Source of the DNA: DASRBO01 sp035653595
GTDB lineage: Bacteria; Actinomycetota; Acidimicrobiia; Acidimicrobiales; JAJPHE01
Assembly (NCBI GenBank): GCA_035653595.1
Contig: DASRBO010000167.1
Location: 1 to 19,028, forward strand
Direction of reading: 5' to 3'
DNA length: 19,028 nt
In this document: piece by piece, positions 7,079 through 13,607 of the stretch
Numbering within the stretch: position 1 is the stretch's first letter
Layout: every line of letters begins with the position of its first letter
Notes under the pieces: generated by a model
What the model saw: only the letters and a program-made list of their open reading frames with translations
What the model was told of the DNA's origin: nothing
Database searches by the model: none
Translations under genes and position numbers: made by a program

Positions 7079-8485
7079 TCAGTCCAGCTCGGCCGGGGTG
7101 GCGAAGTGGCCGGCCACGGCGGTGGCGGCGGCCACGGCCGGGGAGACCAGGTGGGTGCGCCCGCCCCGGCCCTGGCGGCCCTCGAAGTTGCGGTTGGAGG
7201 TCGAGGCGCAGCGCTCGCCGGGGCTGAGCTTGTCCGGGTTCATGGCCAGGCACATGGAGCAACCCGGCTCCCTCCACTCGAAGCCGGCGGCCACGAAGAT
7301 GCGGTCCAGCCCCTCGGCCTCGGCCTGGGCCTTGACCGGGTGGGAGCCCGGAACGGCGAGGGCCCGCAGGCCGGGCCGCACCCGGCGCCCCTCGAGCACC
7401 GCCGCCGCCGCCCGCAGGTCCTCGATGCGGGAGTTGGTGCACGAGCCGATGAACACGGTGTCCACCCCGATCTCCCGCATCGGCGTGCCCGCCGCCAGGC
7501 CCATGTAGGCCAGGGCCCGGGCGGCCGCCTCCCGCTCCGACGCCTCGGCGAAGGAGTCCGGGTCGGGCACGGCCCCGTCGATGGGTTGGACCTGGCCCGG
7601 GTTGGTGCCCCACGACACGTGGGGGACCAGGCCGGAGGCGTCGATGTCCACCTGGCGGTCGAAGCTGGCCCCGTCGTCGGTGGCCAGGCCGGCCCAGTCG
7701 GCGACCGCCTCCTCCCATGAGGGCCCGGTGGGGGCGAAGGGGCGGCCCTGGAGGTAGGCCCAGGTGGTCTGGTCGGGGGCGATCATGCCCGCCCGGGCCC
7801 CGGCCTCGATGCTCATGTTGCACACCGTCATCCGGCCCTCCATCGACAGCAACCGGATGGCCGAGCCCCGGTACTCGATGACGTGGCCGATGCCGCCTCC
7901 GGTGCCGATCCGGCCGATGACGGCCAGGATCACGTCCTTGGCGGTGACCCCGGCCGGCAGGTCGCCCTCCACCGTCACCGCCATGGTCCGGGGCCGGTGC
8001 TGGGGCAGGGTCTGGGTGGCGAGGACGTGTTCCACCTCGCTGGTCCCAATGCCGAAGGCCAGGGCCCCGAAGGCGCCGTGGGTGGAGGTGTGGCTGTCGC
8101 CGCACACGATCGTCATTCCGGGCTGGGTGAGGCCCAGCTCGGGCCCGATGACGTGGACTATGCCCTGGCGGGAGTGGCCCATCGGGTAGACGGTGATCCC
8201 GAACTCGGCGCAGTTGGCCGCCAGCACCTCGAGCTGGCGGGCCGACACCGGGTCCTCCACCGGCCGGTCGATGCCCACCGTGGGGACGTTGTGGTCGGCG
8301 GTGGCCAGGGTCAGGTCGGGCCGGCGGACCCGGCGCCACGCCAGGCGCAGGCCGTCGAAGGCCTGGGGGGAGGTGACCTCGTGGACCAGGTGGAGATCGA
8401 TGTAGAGCAGGTCGGGCTCGTCGCCTCCGGAGTGCACCACGTGGCGCTCCCAGACCTTCTCGCTCAGGGTGCGGGGTTGGGCCAC
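7079..8485 (-). CDS. leuC: 3-isopropylmalate dehydratase large subunit
   Basis: A 468-residue aconitase-family subunit carrying the [4Fe-4S] cluster. The cluster ligands are Cys349 in FIGSCTNSRIEDLR and Cys409/Cys412 in EPGCSMCLAMNPD. Other conserved segments are DHNVPT (64-69), GDSHTSTHGAFGALAFGIGTSEVEHVLATQ (129-158) and NMSIEAGARAGMIAPD. The length is normal. The GTG at 8485 is preceded by AGGAG (8492-8496) six bases upstream, a strong Shine-Dalgarno, in contrast to several leaderless-looking genes here. It heads the leuCD operon and is divergent from an IclR-family regulator, a gene order typical of actinobacteria, where NdgR/LtbR-type IclR proteins control leuCD. Confidence 0.97.
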   Translation of the reverse strand: MAQPRTLSEKVWERHVVHSGGDEPDLLYIDLHLVHEVTSPQAFDGLRLAWRRVRRPDLTLATADHNVPTVGIDRPVEDPVSARQLEVLAANCAEFGITVYPMGHSRQGIVHVIGPELGLTQPGMTIVCGDSHTSTHGAFGALAFGIGTSEVEHVLATQTLPQHRPRTMAVTVEGDLPAGVTAKDVILAVIGRIGTGGGIGHVIEYRGSAIRLLSMEGRMTVCNMSIEAGARAGMIAPDQTTWAYLQGRPFAPTGPSWEEAVADWAGLATDDGASFDRQVDIDASGLVPHVSWGTNPGQVQPIDGAVPDPDSFAEASEREAAARALAYMGLAAGTPMREIGVDTVFIGSCTNSRIEDLRAAAAVLEGRRVRPGLRALAVPGSHPVKAQAEAEGLDRIFVAAGFEWREPGCSMCLAMNPDKLSPGERCASTSNRNFEGRQGRGGRTHLVSPAVAAATAVAGHFATPAELD

Positions 8486-8528
8486 GCCGTTCTCCTCTCG
8501 GGTTGGTGCTTGGGCGGGTGCTGCTGGT

Positions 8529-8545
8529 GTCTCAGTATGTGAGAC
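8529..8545. promoter_or_regulatory. Inverted-repeat operator between leuC and the IclR-family gene
   Basis: GTCTCA-gtatg-TGAGAC is a perfect 6-bp inverted repeat with a 5-base spacer, in the 74-base gap between the divergent leuC and regulator starts. On the plus strand it directly abuts the GATAAT -10 (8546-8551) of the regulator. On the minus strand its centre contains CATACT, a possible leuC -10. Placement and symmetry suit binding of a dimeric regulator acting on both genes, most simply the adjacent IclR-family protein. This is inferred; no binding data are implied. Confidence 0.65.
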
Positions 8546-8551
8546 GATAAT
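8546..8551 (+). promoter_or_regulatory. -10 element of the IclR-family gene, leaderless geometry
   Basis: GATAAT ends eight bases before the ATG at 8560, so transcription would begin at or within a base or two of the start codon. There is no Shine-Dalgarno before this ATG. The inverted repeat at 8529-8545 fills the spacer upstream of it, so a bound dimer would block polymerase. Confidence 0.55.
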
Positions 8552-8559
8552 CTCGTGTT

Positions 8560-9237
8560 ATGGACACTGTAAGCGGGGTGGGCGTCCTCGACAAGGCGGT
8601 GGCGATCCTGGTCGCCCTGGAGCCGGGCCGAGCCGGTCTGCCCGAGGTGGCCCGGCACACCGGTCTGCCCCGCGCCACCGCCCACCGGCTCCTGGTCGCC
8701 CTGGAGGCCCACCAGCTGGTGGAGCGGTCGACCGACGGCCGCTTCGGCCCCGGCCCCCTGCTGGGCCGCCTGGGGGCGGCGTGGCAGGCCTCGACCGGGC
8801 TGGCCGAGGCGGCCCGCCCCGCCCTGGAGGCCCTGCGCGACGCCACCGGCGAGAGCGTGCAGCTCTACACCGCCCGAGGCGACGTGCGGGTGTGCCTGGC
8901 GTCGCTGGAGTCGCCCCACAGCCTGCGCACCATCGTGGCGGTGGGGGCGGCCCTGCCCATGGACCGGGGCTCGGCCGGCCGGGTGCTGCGGGACGAGCCG
9001 GCCGACCGGCGCCGGGGCTGGGCCCAGAGCGTCGAGGAGCGGGAGAAGGGGGTGGCCTCGGTCAGCGCCCCGGTGCGCCGGTCCTCGCCCGACGGGGACG
9101 GCCCGGTGCTGGCGGCGGTGTCGGTGTCGGGGCCGGTCGAGCGCACCACCCGGTCGCCCGGTCGCCTCTACGCCGAGGCCGTGACGGCCGCCGCCCGCCG
9201 GGTGGAGGCGGCCCTGACCGCCCGGTCCAGCGACTAG
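8560..9237 (+). CDS. IclR-family transcriptional regulator (NdgR/LtbR-like)
   Basis: A 225-residue regulator with an N-terminal winged helix-turn-helix (about 5-60, SGVGVLDKAVAILVALE through LPEVARHTGLPRATAHRLLVALEAHQLVER) and a C-terminal IclR effector domain containing GESVQLYTARGDVRVCLASLES, GSAGRVL and VASVSAPVRRSS...AAVSVSGPVER. It is a little shorter than typical IclR proteins, mainly in the middle of the effector domain. It is divergent from leuCD, as for the actinobacterial regulators NdgR and LtbR, which control leucine/branched-chain synthesis genes. By context it probably regulates leuCD and itself through the 8529-8545 repeat. The stop overlaps the greA stop in CTAG. Confidence 0.88.
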   Translation: MDTVSGVGVLDKAVAILVALEPGRAGLPEVARHTGLPRATAHRLLVALEAHQLVERSTDGRFGPGPLLGRLGAAWQASTGLAEAARPALEALRDATGESVQLYTARGDVRVCLASLESPHSLRTIVAVGAALPMDRGSAGRVLRDEPADRRRGWAQSVEEREKGVASVSAPVRRSSPDGDGPVLAAVSVSGPVERTTRSPGRLYAEAVTAAARRVEAALTARSSD

Positions 9238-9716
9238 CCGACGCTGACGATCTCGACCTTCAGCTTGCCGGTGGGGGCCTCGTACTCGACCACGTCGCCC
9301 GGCCCCCGCCCCAGCAGGGCCTGGCCCAGGGGGGAGCCGGGGGACACCACCGACAGGCCCTCGTCGTGGCGCTCCTCGATCGAGCCGACCAGGTAGCGCT
9401 CGACGTCGTCGTCGCCCTCGTAGCGGAGGGCCACCACCGTGCCTGCGGCCACCTTGCCCCCGCTGCCGGCCGCCGCCTCGTCGACGATGACCGCCTTCTT
9501 GAGGATGGCCTGCAGCTGGCGGATGCGGGCTTCCATCTTGCCCTGGTCGTCCTTGGCGGCGTGGTAGTCGCCGTTCTCCGACAAATCCCCGAGGGCGCGG
9601 GCGGCCTCGATTCGGTTGGCCACCTCCACCCGGCCCCTGGTGGTCAGATCCTCCAGCTCGGCGCTGAGGCGCTCGTGGGCAGAGCGGGAGAGGTGGGTCT
9701 CACTTACGTCGCTCAC
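9234..9716 (-). CDS. greA: Transcription elongation factor GreA
   Basis: A 160-residue Gre factor that enters the RNA polymerase secondary channel and stimulates cleavage of backtracked transcripts. The N-terminal coiled coil covers roughly residues 8-80, with the tip acidic pair Asp44 and Glu47 in GDLSENGDYHAAKDDQG. The C-terminal FKBP-like domain includes GTVVALRYEGDDDVERYLVGS and SPGSPLGQALLGRGPGDVVEYEAPTG. The GTG at 9716 has TAGCGT (9723-9728, minus strand) ending six bases upstream and no Shine-Dalgarno, suggesting a leaderless mRNA. It is convergent with the IclR-type gene (shared stop bases) and divergent from the leuB leader. Confidence 0.95.
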   Translation of the reverse strand: MSDVSETHLSRSAHERLSAELEDLTTRGRVEVANRIEAARALGDLSENGDYHAAKDDQGKMEARIRQLQAILKKAVIVDEAAAGSGGKVAAGTVVALRYEGDDDVERYLVGSIEERHDEGLSVVSPGSPLGQALLGRGPGDVVEYEAPTGKLKVEIVSVG

Positions 9717-9722
9717 CCGCCC

Positions 9723-9728
9723 ACGCTA
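9723..9728 (-). promoter_or_regulatory. -10 element of greA
   Basis: On the minus strand TAGCGT is followed by six bases and the GTG start. The TANNNT pattern at this spacing is the usual signature of actinobacterial leaderless transcripts. Confidence 0.5.
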
Positions 9729-9779
9729 CCGCCCCCGGCCCTCGTCCCCGAGCGCAGCGTGCCGCCCGAGCCGGGGGAG

Positions 9780-9808
9780 TTGACCGGTCGTCCCCGGTGG
9801 GCGACACT
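9780..9808 (+). promoter_or_regulatory. Promoter of the leuB-ilvE-cimA operon
   Basis: TTGACC (9780-9785) and GACACT (9803-9808) are separated by exactly 17 bases, a good -35/-10 pair. The expected start is about 9815-9817, just before the GTG of the leader peptide at 9818, so the leader would be leaderless or nearly so. The -35 overlaps the 8-bp palindrome GACCGGTC (9782-9789). Confidence 0.6.
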
Positions 9809-9817
9809 GGACGGACC

Positions 9818-9865
9818 GTGAGCACCGCCCAGGCAGCGATCGCCCAGGTCGTAATTATCGTGTAG
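9818..9865 (+). CDS. Putative Ile/Val-rich leader peptide of the leuB operon
   Basis: A 15-codon open frame, GTG to TAG, encodes VSTAQAAIAQVVIIV. Apart from the start codon it carries three Ile and three Val codons, five of them consecutive immediately before the stop (GTC GTA ATT ATC GTG), and no Leu. The run includes GTA and ATT, codons otherwise scarce in this GC-rich window. It starts right after a good promoter and ends at the base of a hairpin (9865-9889) that precedes an intrinsic terminator (9895-9920). This is the layout of attenuation leaders for branched-chain amino acid operons. Translation is inferred. Confidence 0.65.
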   Translation: MSTAQAAIAQVVIIV

Positions 9866-9889
9866 CGCACGCCGGCAACCGGTGTGCGC
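9865..9889 (+). promoter_or_regulatory. Leader hairpin 1 (pause/control stem) of the leuB attenuator
   Basis: GCGCACGCCGG and CCGGTGTGCGC pair over 11 positions (one G.U) around the 3-base loop CAA. The 5' arm begins on the last base of the leader-peptide stop codon, so a ribosome on the Val/Ile run or at the stop would cover and melt it. Confidence 0.55.
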
Positions 9890-9894
9890 CCTCG

Positions 9895-9925
9895 GCCGTC
9901 CACAATGGTGGGCGGCTTTTCATTT
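9895..9925 (+). terminator. Intrinsic terminator in the leuB leader (attenuator)
   Basis: GCCGTCCAC (9895-9903) pairs with GTGGGCGGC (9908-9916), nine positions with one U.G, around the loop AATG, and is followed by TTTTCATTT. This is the best Rho-independent terminator in the window, and it lies between the operon promoter and leuB rather than at an operon end. On the opposite strand there is no matching T-tract, so it is not a greA feature. Confidence 0.7.
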
Positions 9926-9967
9926 GTCAGCACGGCGGGATCGGTGGGCGGGAGCCCGGATCGAGGC

Positions 9968-10021
9968 CCAGGTACAGGACAGGTACCAGGTACAGGACAG
10001 GTACCAGGTACAGGACAGGTA
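9968..10021 (+). repeat. Three perfect 18-bp tandem repeats in the leuB 5' leader
   Basis: The unit CCAGGTACAGGACAGGTA occurs three times without a mismatch (9968-9985, 9986-10003, 10004-10021), creating GGTACC at each junction. The array ends 11 bases before the leuB ATG and is followed directly by the purine-rich GAGGAAGAGAG ribosome-binding stretch. The unit length is a multiple of three, but no supported reading frame runs through it. Confidence 0.9.
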
Positions 10022-10032
10022 GAGGAAGAGAG
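10022..10032 (+). promoter_or_regulatory. leuB ribosome-binding site
   Basis: GAGGAAGAGAG directly precedes the ATG at 10033; GAGGA lies six bases upstream. It fixes the leuB start although the frame stays open far upstream through the repeat array. Confidence 0.6.
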
Positions 10033-11043
10033 ATGGCAGACCACAGGGTCGGCATCATCGGCGGCGACGGCATCGGCCCCGAGGTGGTGGCCGAGGCGCT
10101 CAAGGTGGTGCAGGCCGCCGGGGTGAGCCTCGACACCGTCGACTACGACCTCGGCGCCGACCGCTACCGGCGCACCGGCGAGGTGCTGCCCGACCCGGTG
10201 CTGGCCGAGCTGAGAGGCCTCGACGCCATCCTGCTGGGGGCGGTGGGGCCGCCGGTGGGCAGCACCGAGGTGCCGCCCGGCCTGCTCGAGCGGGGCCTCC
10301 TCCTGCGCCTGCGCTTCGAGCTGGACCTGTACATCAACCTGCGCCCCTTCATCGGCACGGGGCCGGCCGGCGAAGTCGACCTCGCCGTGGTGCGGGAGAA
10401 CACCGAGGGCACCTACGCCGGCGAAGGGGGGTTCCTCCGCAAGGGGACCGCCGCCGAGGTGGCCACCCAGGGCTCGGTGAACACCCGCTTCGGGGTGGAG
10501 CGCTGCGTCCGCTTCGCCTTCGGCCTGGCCGCAGGGCGTCCCCGCCAGCACCTCACCCTGGTGCACAAGACCAACGTGCTGACCTTCGCCGGCGACCTGT
10601 GGCAGCGCACCTTCGACGAGGTGGCGTCCGACCACGCCGGCGTCACCACCGCCTACAACCATGTCGACGCCGCCTGCATCTACCTGGTGGAGTCGCCCGC
10701 CCGCTACGACGTCATCGTCACCGACAACCTCTTCGGCGACATCCTCACCGACCTGGCCGGTGCCGTGTCCGGCGGGATCGGCCTGGCCGCCTCGGCCAAC
10801 CTCAACCCGGCCCGGACCGGGCCCTCGCTGTTCGAGCCGGTCCACGGGGCCGCCCACGACATCGTCGGCACCGGGCGGGCCAACCCGCTGGCCGCCATCC
10901 GGTCCGCCGCCATGATGCTCGACCACCTGGGCGAGGCCGACGCCGCCGCCCGCATCACCAAGGCCGTCCTGGAACGGGCGGCGGCCGGGGTGTCCGGCCT
11001 CTCCACCTCCGCCATCGGCGACCGAGTCGCAGAAAGGGTCTGA
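10033..11043 (+). CDS. leuB: 3-isopropylmalate dehydrogenase
   Basis: A 336-residue NAD-dependent beta-hydroxyacid oxidative decarboxylase, the same length as the mycobacterial enzyme. It decarboxylates 3-isopropylmalate to 4-methyl-2-oxopentanoate, and 3-methylmalate to 2-oxobutyrate in the citramalate route. Visible elements are GGDGIGPEVV (10-19), VRENTEGTYAG (120-130, the substrate-discriminating loop region), VHKTNVLTF with Lys179, VTDNLFGDILTDLAG with Asp231/Asp236/Asp240 for metal and substrate, and FEPVHGAAHDIVGTGRANP near 267-285. The ENTEG loop is the actinobacterial form; sequence alone does not decide between isopropylmalate and methylmalate preference. One base separates its stop from the ilvE ATG. 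It is preceded by an attenuator-like leader and a tandem repeat. Confidence 0.95.
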   Translation: MADHRVGIIGGDGIGPEVVAEALKVVQAAGVSLDTVDYDLGADRYRRTGEVLPDPVLAELRGLDAILLGAVGPPVGSTEVPPGLLERGLLLRLRFELDLYINLRPFIGTGPAGEVDLAVVRENTEGTYAGEGGFLRKGTAAEVATQGSVNTRFGVERCVRFAFGLAAGRPRQHLTLVHKTNVLTFAGDLWQRTFDEVASDHAGVTTAYNHVDAACIYLVESPARYDVIVTDNLFGDILTDLAGAVSGGIGLAASANLNPARTGPSLFEPVHGAAHDIVGTGRANPLAAIRSAAMMLDHLGEADAAARITKAVLERAAAGVSGLSTSAIGDRVAERV

Positions 11044-11044
11044 C

Positions 11045-11968
11045 ATGCCGATTACCAAGGTCGACAAGGTGTGGATGGACGGTGAGCTCGTCGACTGGGA
11101 CGACGCCAAGGTCCACATCCTCACCCACTCGCTCCACTACGGCCTCGGGGTCTTCGAGGGCATCCGGGCCTATGCCACCGCCCGGGGACCGGCTGTCTTC
11201 CGCCTCACCGACCACATCCGGCGGCTGTTCAACTCGGCCAAGATCTTCATGCTCGACATCCCCTACACGCCCGAGTCGCTGGTCGAGGCGGTCAAGGGGA
11301 CGGTCTGGGTCAACGGCCTCGACGCCTGCTACATCCGGCCCATCGTCTACCTCGGCTACGGGGAGATGGGCCTCAACCCCCTGCCGTGCTCGGTGCAGGT
11401 GTCGATCGCGGTGTGGCCCTGGGGCGCCTACCTGGGCGACGAGGGCATCGCCAAGGGCGTACGGATGAAGATCAGCTCGTGGCGACGCCACGACCCCAAC
11501 AGCATGCCGCCGGCCGCCAAGGGCACCGGCATGTACATCAACTCCTGCCTGGCCAAGGTCGAGTCGCTCAAGGCCGGCTACGACGAGGCCATCCTGCTCT
11601 CGCCCCAGGGCTATGTCAGCGAGTGCACCGGCGAGAACCTGTTCGTGGTGCGCGACGGCCGCATCCTGCTGCCGCCGGTCAGCGCCGGCGCCCTCGAGGG
11701 CATCACCCAGGCCTCGGTCGTCACCATCGCCCGCGATCTGGGCTACGAGGTGGAGACGGCCAACATCCTGCGCTCGGACCTCTACGTGGCCGACGAGGCC
11801 TTCCTGACCGGCACGGCGGCCGAGGTGGTGCCCATCCGCTCGGTCGACGACCGCAACATCGGCGACGGCGAGCCGGGGCCCATCACCCGCAAGATCCAGG
11901 AGGTGTACTTCGCCACCGTCAAGGGCGAGGTCGACCGCTACAAAGACTGGCTCGAGCATGTCCGGTAG
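11045..11968 (+). CDS. ilvE: Branched-chain amino acid aminotransferase
   Basis: A 307-residue fold-type IV PLP aminotransferase catalysing the last step of Ile, Val and Leu synthesis. Family signatures are HSLHYGLGVFEGIRAY (28-43), YIRPIVYLGYGEMGLNP (96-112), AAKGTGMYINSCLAKVES, with Lys159 as the expected Schiff-base residue, and GYVSECTGENLFVVRDG (189-205). LTGTAAEVVPIRSVD follows near the C-terminus. The ATG at 11045 follows the leuB stop by one base with a weak GAAAGG upstream, consistent with coupling. Length agrees with the bacterial type I BCAT (about 308 residues). It sits between leuB and cimA in a single transcription unit. Confidence 0.95.
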   Translation: MPITKVDKVWMDGELVDWDDAKVHILTHSLHYGLGVFEGIRAYATARGPAVFRLTDHIRRLFNSAKIFMLDIPYTPESLVEAVKGTVWVNGLDACYIRPIVYLGYGEMGLNPLPCSVQVSIAVWPWGAYLGDEGIAKGVRMKISSWRRHDPNSMPPAAKGTGMYINSCLAKVESLKAGYDEAILLSPQGYVSECTGENLFVVRDGRILLPPVSAGALEGITQASVVTIARDLGYEVETANILRSDLYVADEAFLTGTAAEVVPIRSVDDRNIGDGEPGPITRKIQEVYFATVKGEVDRYKDWLEHVR

Positions 11969-12002
11969 CCATCCCCACACCCACCTGGGCCTGGGGCCGG
12001 CT

Positions 12003-13595
12003 ATGCCCGCCGAGGTGGAGGTGTACGACACCACCCTGCGGGACGGCAGCCAGCAGGAGGGCTTCTCCCTCACCGTGGACGACAAGCTCCGGGTGGCCGA
12101 GCAGCTCGACCACCTCGGGGTCCACTACATCGAGGGGGGCTGGCCGGGGGCCAATCCCAAGGACGCCGAGTTCTTCCGCCGGGCCCCAGCGGAGCTCCGG
12201 CTGGGCACCGCCACCCTGGTGGCATTCGGGTCCACCAGGCGGTCGGGGGCCAAGGCGGAGGCGGACGAGACGCTGCGCCAGCTGGTGTCGGCGGGCACCA
12301 CGGCGGTGTGCATAGTGGGCAAGTCCTGGGACTACCACGTGACCGAGGCGCTGCGCACCACCCTCGACGAGGGCGTGCGGATGGTCGCCGACTCGGTGGC
12401 CCACCTCAAGCGGGCCGGCCTGCGGGTCTTCTTCGACGCCGAGCACTTCTTCGACGGCTACAAGCGCAACCCCACCTTCAGCCTCGCCGTCATCCGGGCG
12501 GCCCAGGAGGAGGGCGCCGACGCCCTGGTGCTGTGCGACACCAACGGCGGCACCCTGCCCCACGAGGTCGAGCGGGTCCTCTCCGAGGTGCTGCCCCAGG
12601 TGAGCACCCAGGTCGGGGTGCACTTCCACAACGACGGCGGCTGCGGGGTGGCCAACACCCTCACCGGTGTCCGGCTGGGCGCCACCCAGGTGCAGGGTTG
12701 CGTAAACGGCTATGGGGAGCGGACCGGCAATGCCGACCTGTCGGTGGCCATCCCCAACCTGTCGCTCAAGATGGGGGTCCGCACCATCCCCGGCGAGCGC
12801 CTGGAGCGCCTCACCGCCGTTTCCCATCACATCGCCGAGCTGGTCAACATCAGCCCCAACCCCCAGCAGCCCTACGTCGGCACCTCGGCCTTCGCCCACA
12901 AGGCCGGCCTGCACACCAGCGCCATCGCCCGCAGCCCCGACGCCTACGAGCACGTGGTCCCCGACTCGGTGGGCAACGGCACCCGCTTCGTCGTGTCCGA
13001 GATGTCCGGCCGCTCGACGATCCTCCTCAAGGCCCAGGAGCTCGGCCTCGAACTCGAGGGGGCGGCGCTGGGCGACGTGCTTGAGACCCTCAAGGACCTC
13101 GAACACAGGGGCTATCACTTCGAGGCGGCGGACGGCTCCCTGGAGCTGCTCATGCGGCGGGCCGGCGGGTGGAAGCAGGACTTCTTCCGCCTCGAGTCCT
13201 TCCGGGTGATCACCGAGCACCGGGCCCCCGCCCCCGACGGCGTCCTGGGCACCGACGGGGAGCTGATCACCGAGGCGACCATCAAGATCTGGGTCGGCGA
13301 CGAGCGCATCGTGGCCACCGCCGAGGGCAACGGCCCGGTCAATGCCCTTGACGGCGCCCTGCGCCAGGCCATCGGCGACCGCTACCCGGGCCTGACCCGG
13401 GTCCACCTCACCGACTACCGGGTGCGGGTGCTCGACACCCGGAAAGGGACCGGAGCCGTCACCCGGGTTCTGCTCGACACCGCCGATGCCGACCGCACCT
13501 GGTCCACCATCGGGGTGTCGGAGAACATCATCGAGGCGTCGTGGGAGGCCCTGGTGGACTCCATCGTCTACGGTCTGCTCCACAACCCGGAGTGA
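12003..13595 (+). CDS. cimA: Citramalate synthase
   Basis: A 530-residue enzyme of the HMGL-like/IPMS family that condenses pyruvate with acetyl-CoA to (R)-citramalate, entry to the threonine-independent route to isoleucine. Identity as CimA rather than LeuA rests on YDTTLRDGSQQEGFSL at the start, IEGGWPGANPKDAEFF, VGKSWDYHVTEALRT and FDAEHFFDGYKRNP. Metal ligands are expected in the first Asp of this region and in GVHFHNDGG; NGYGERTGNADL follows. A C-terminal LeuA-type allosteric domain covers about 390-530. The ATG at 12003 puts the start directly before the conserved barrel strand and has GGGG six bases upstream. An in-frame ATG at 11958, overlapping ilvE by 11 bases, would add 15 residues and cannot be excluded. 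It is the last recognised enzyme of the operon. Confidence 0.93.
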   Translation: MPAEVEVYDTTLRDGSQQEGFSLTVDDKLRVAEQLDHLGVHYIEGGWPGANPKDAEFFRRAPAELRLGTATLVAFGSTRRSGAKAEADETLRQLVSAGTTAVCIVGKSWDYHVTEALRTTLDEGVRMVADSVAHLKRAGLRVFFDAEHFFDGYKRNPTFSLAVIRAAQEEGADALVLCDTNGGTLPHEVERVLSEVLPQVSTQVGVHFHNDGGCGVANTLTGVRLGATQVQGCVNGYGERTGNADLSVAIPNLSLKMGVRTIPGERLERLTAVSHHIAELVNISPNPQQPYVGTSAFAHKAGLHTSAIARSPDAYEHVVPDSVGNGTRFVVSEMSGRSTILLKAQELGLELEGAALGDVLETLKDLEHRGYHFEAADGSLELLMRRAGGWKQDFFRLESFRVITEHRAPAPDGVLGTDGELITEATIKIWVGDERIVATAEGNGPVNALDGALRQAIGDRYPGLTRVHLTDYRVRVLDTRKGTGAVTRVLLDTADADRTWSTIGVSENIIEASWEALVDSIVYGLLHNPE

Positions 13596-13607
13596 CCGCC
13601 ACAACTG

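Noticed and set aside
9697..9716. A second copy of the IclR-type operator near greA/leuB (GTCTCA at 9697-9702)
   Set aside because: Only one half-site is present; no TGAGAC lies at the right spacing, and it lies inside greA coding sequence.
9808..9902. TGGACGG (9808-9814) pairing with CCGTCCA (9896-9902) as the antiterminator of the leuB leader
   Set aside because: The seven pairs are perfect, but the 5' segment overlaps the -10 and would lie upstream of, or at, the transcription start, so it would not be in the RNA.
9968..10021. CRISPR-like array
   Set aside because: The 18-bp units are directly contiguous with no spacers and no cas genes nearby; it is a simple tandem repeat.
9884..10126. 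An 80-residue frame through the tandem repeats (repeated QVPGTG)
   Set aside because: It runs into leuB out of frame, has no ribosome-binding site, and its repeat peptide simply reflects the 18-bp DNA repeat.
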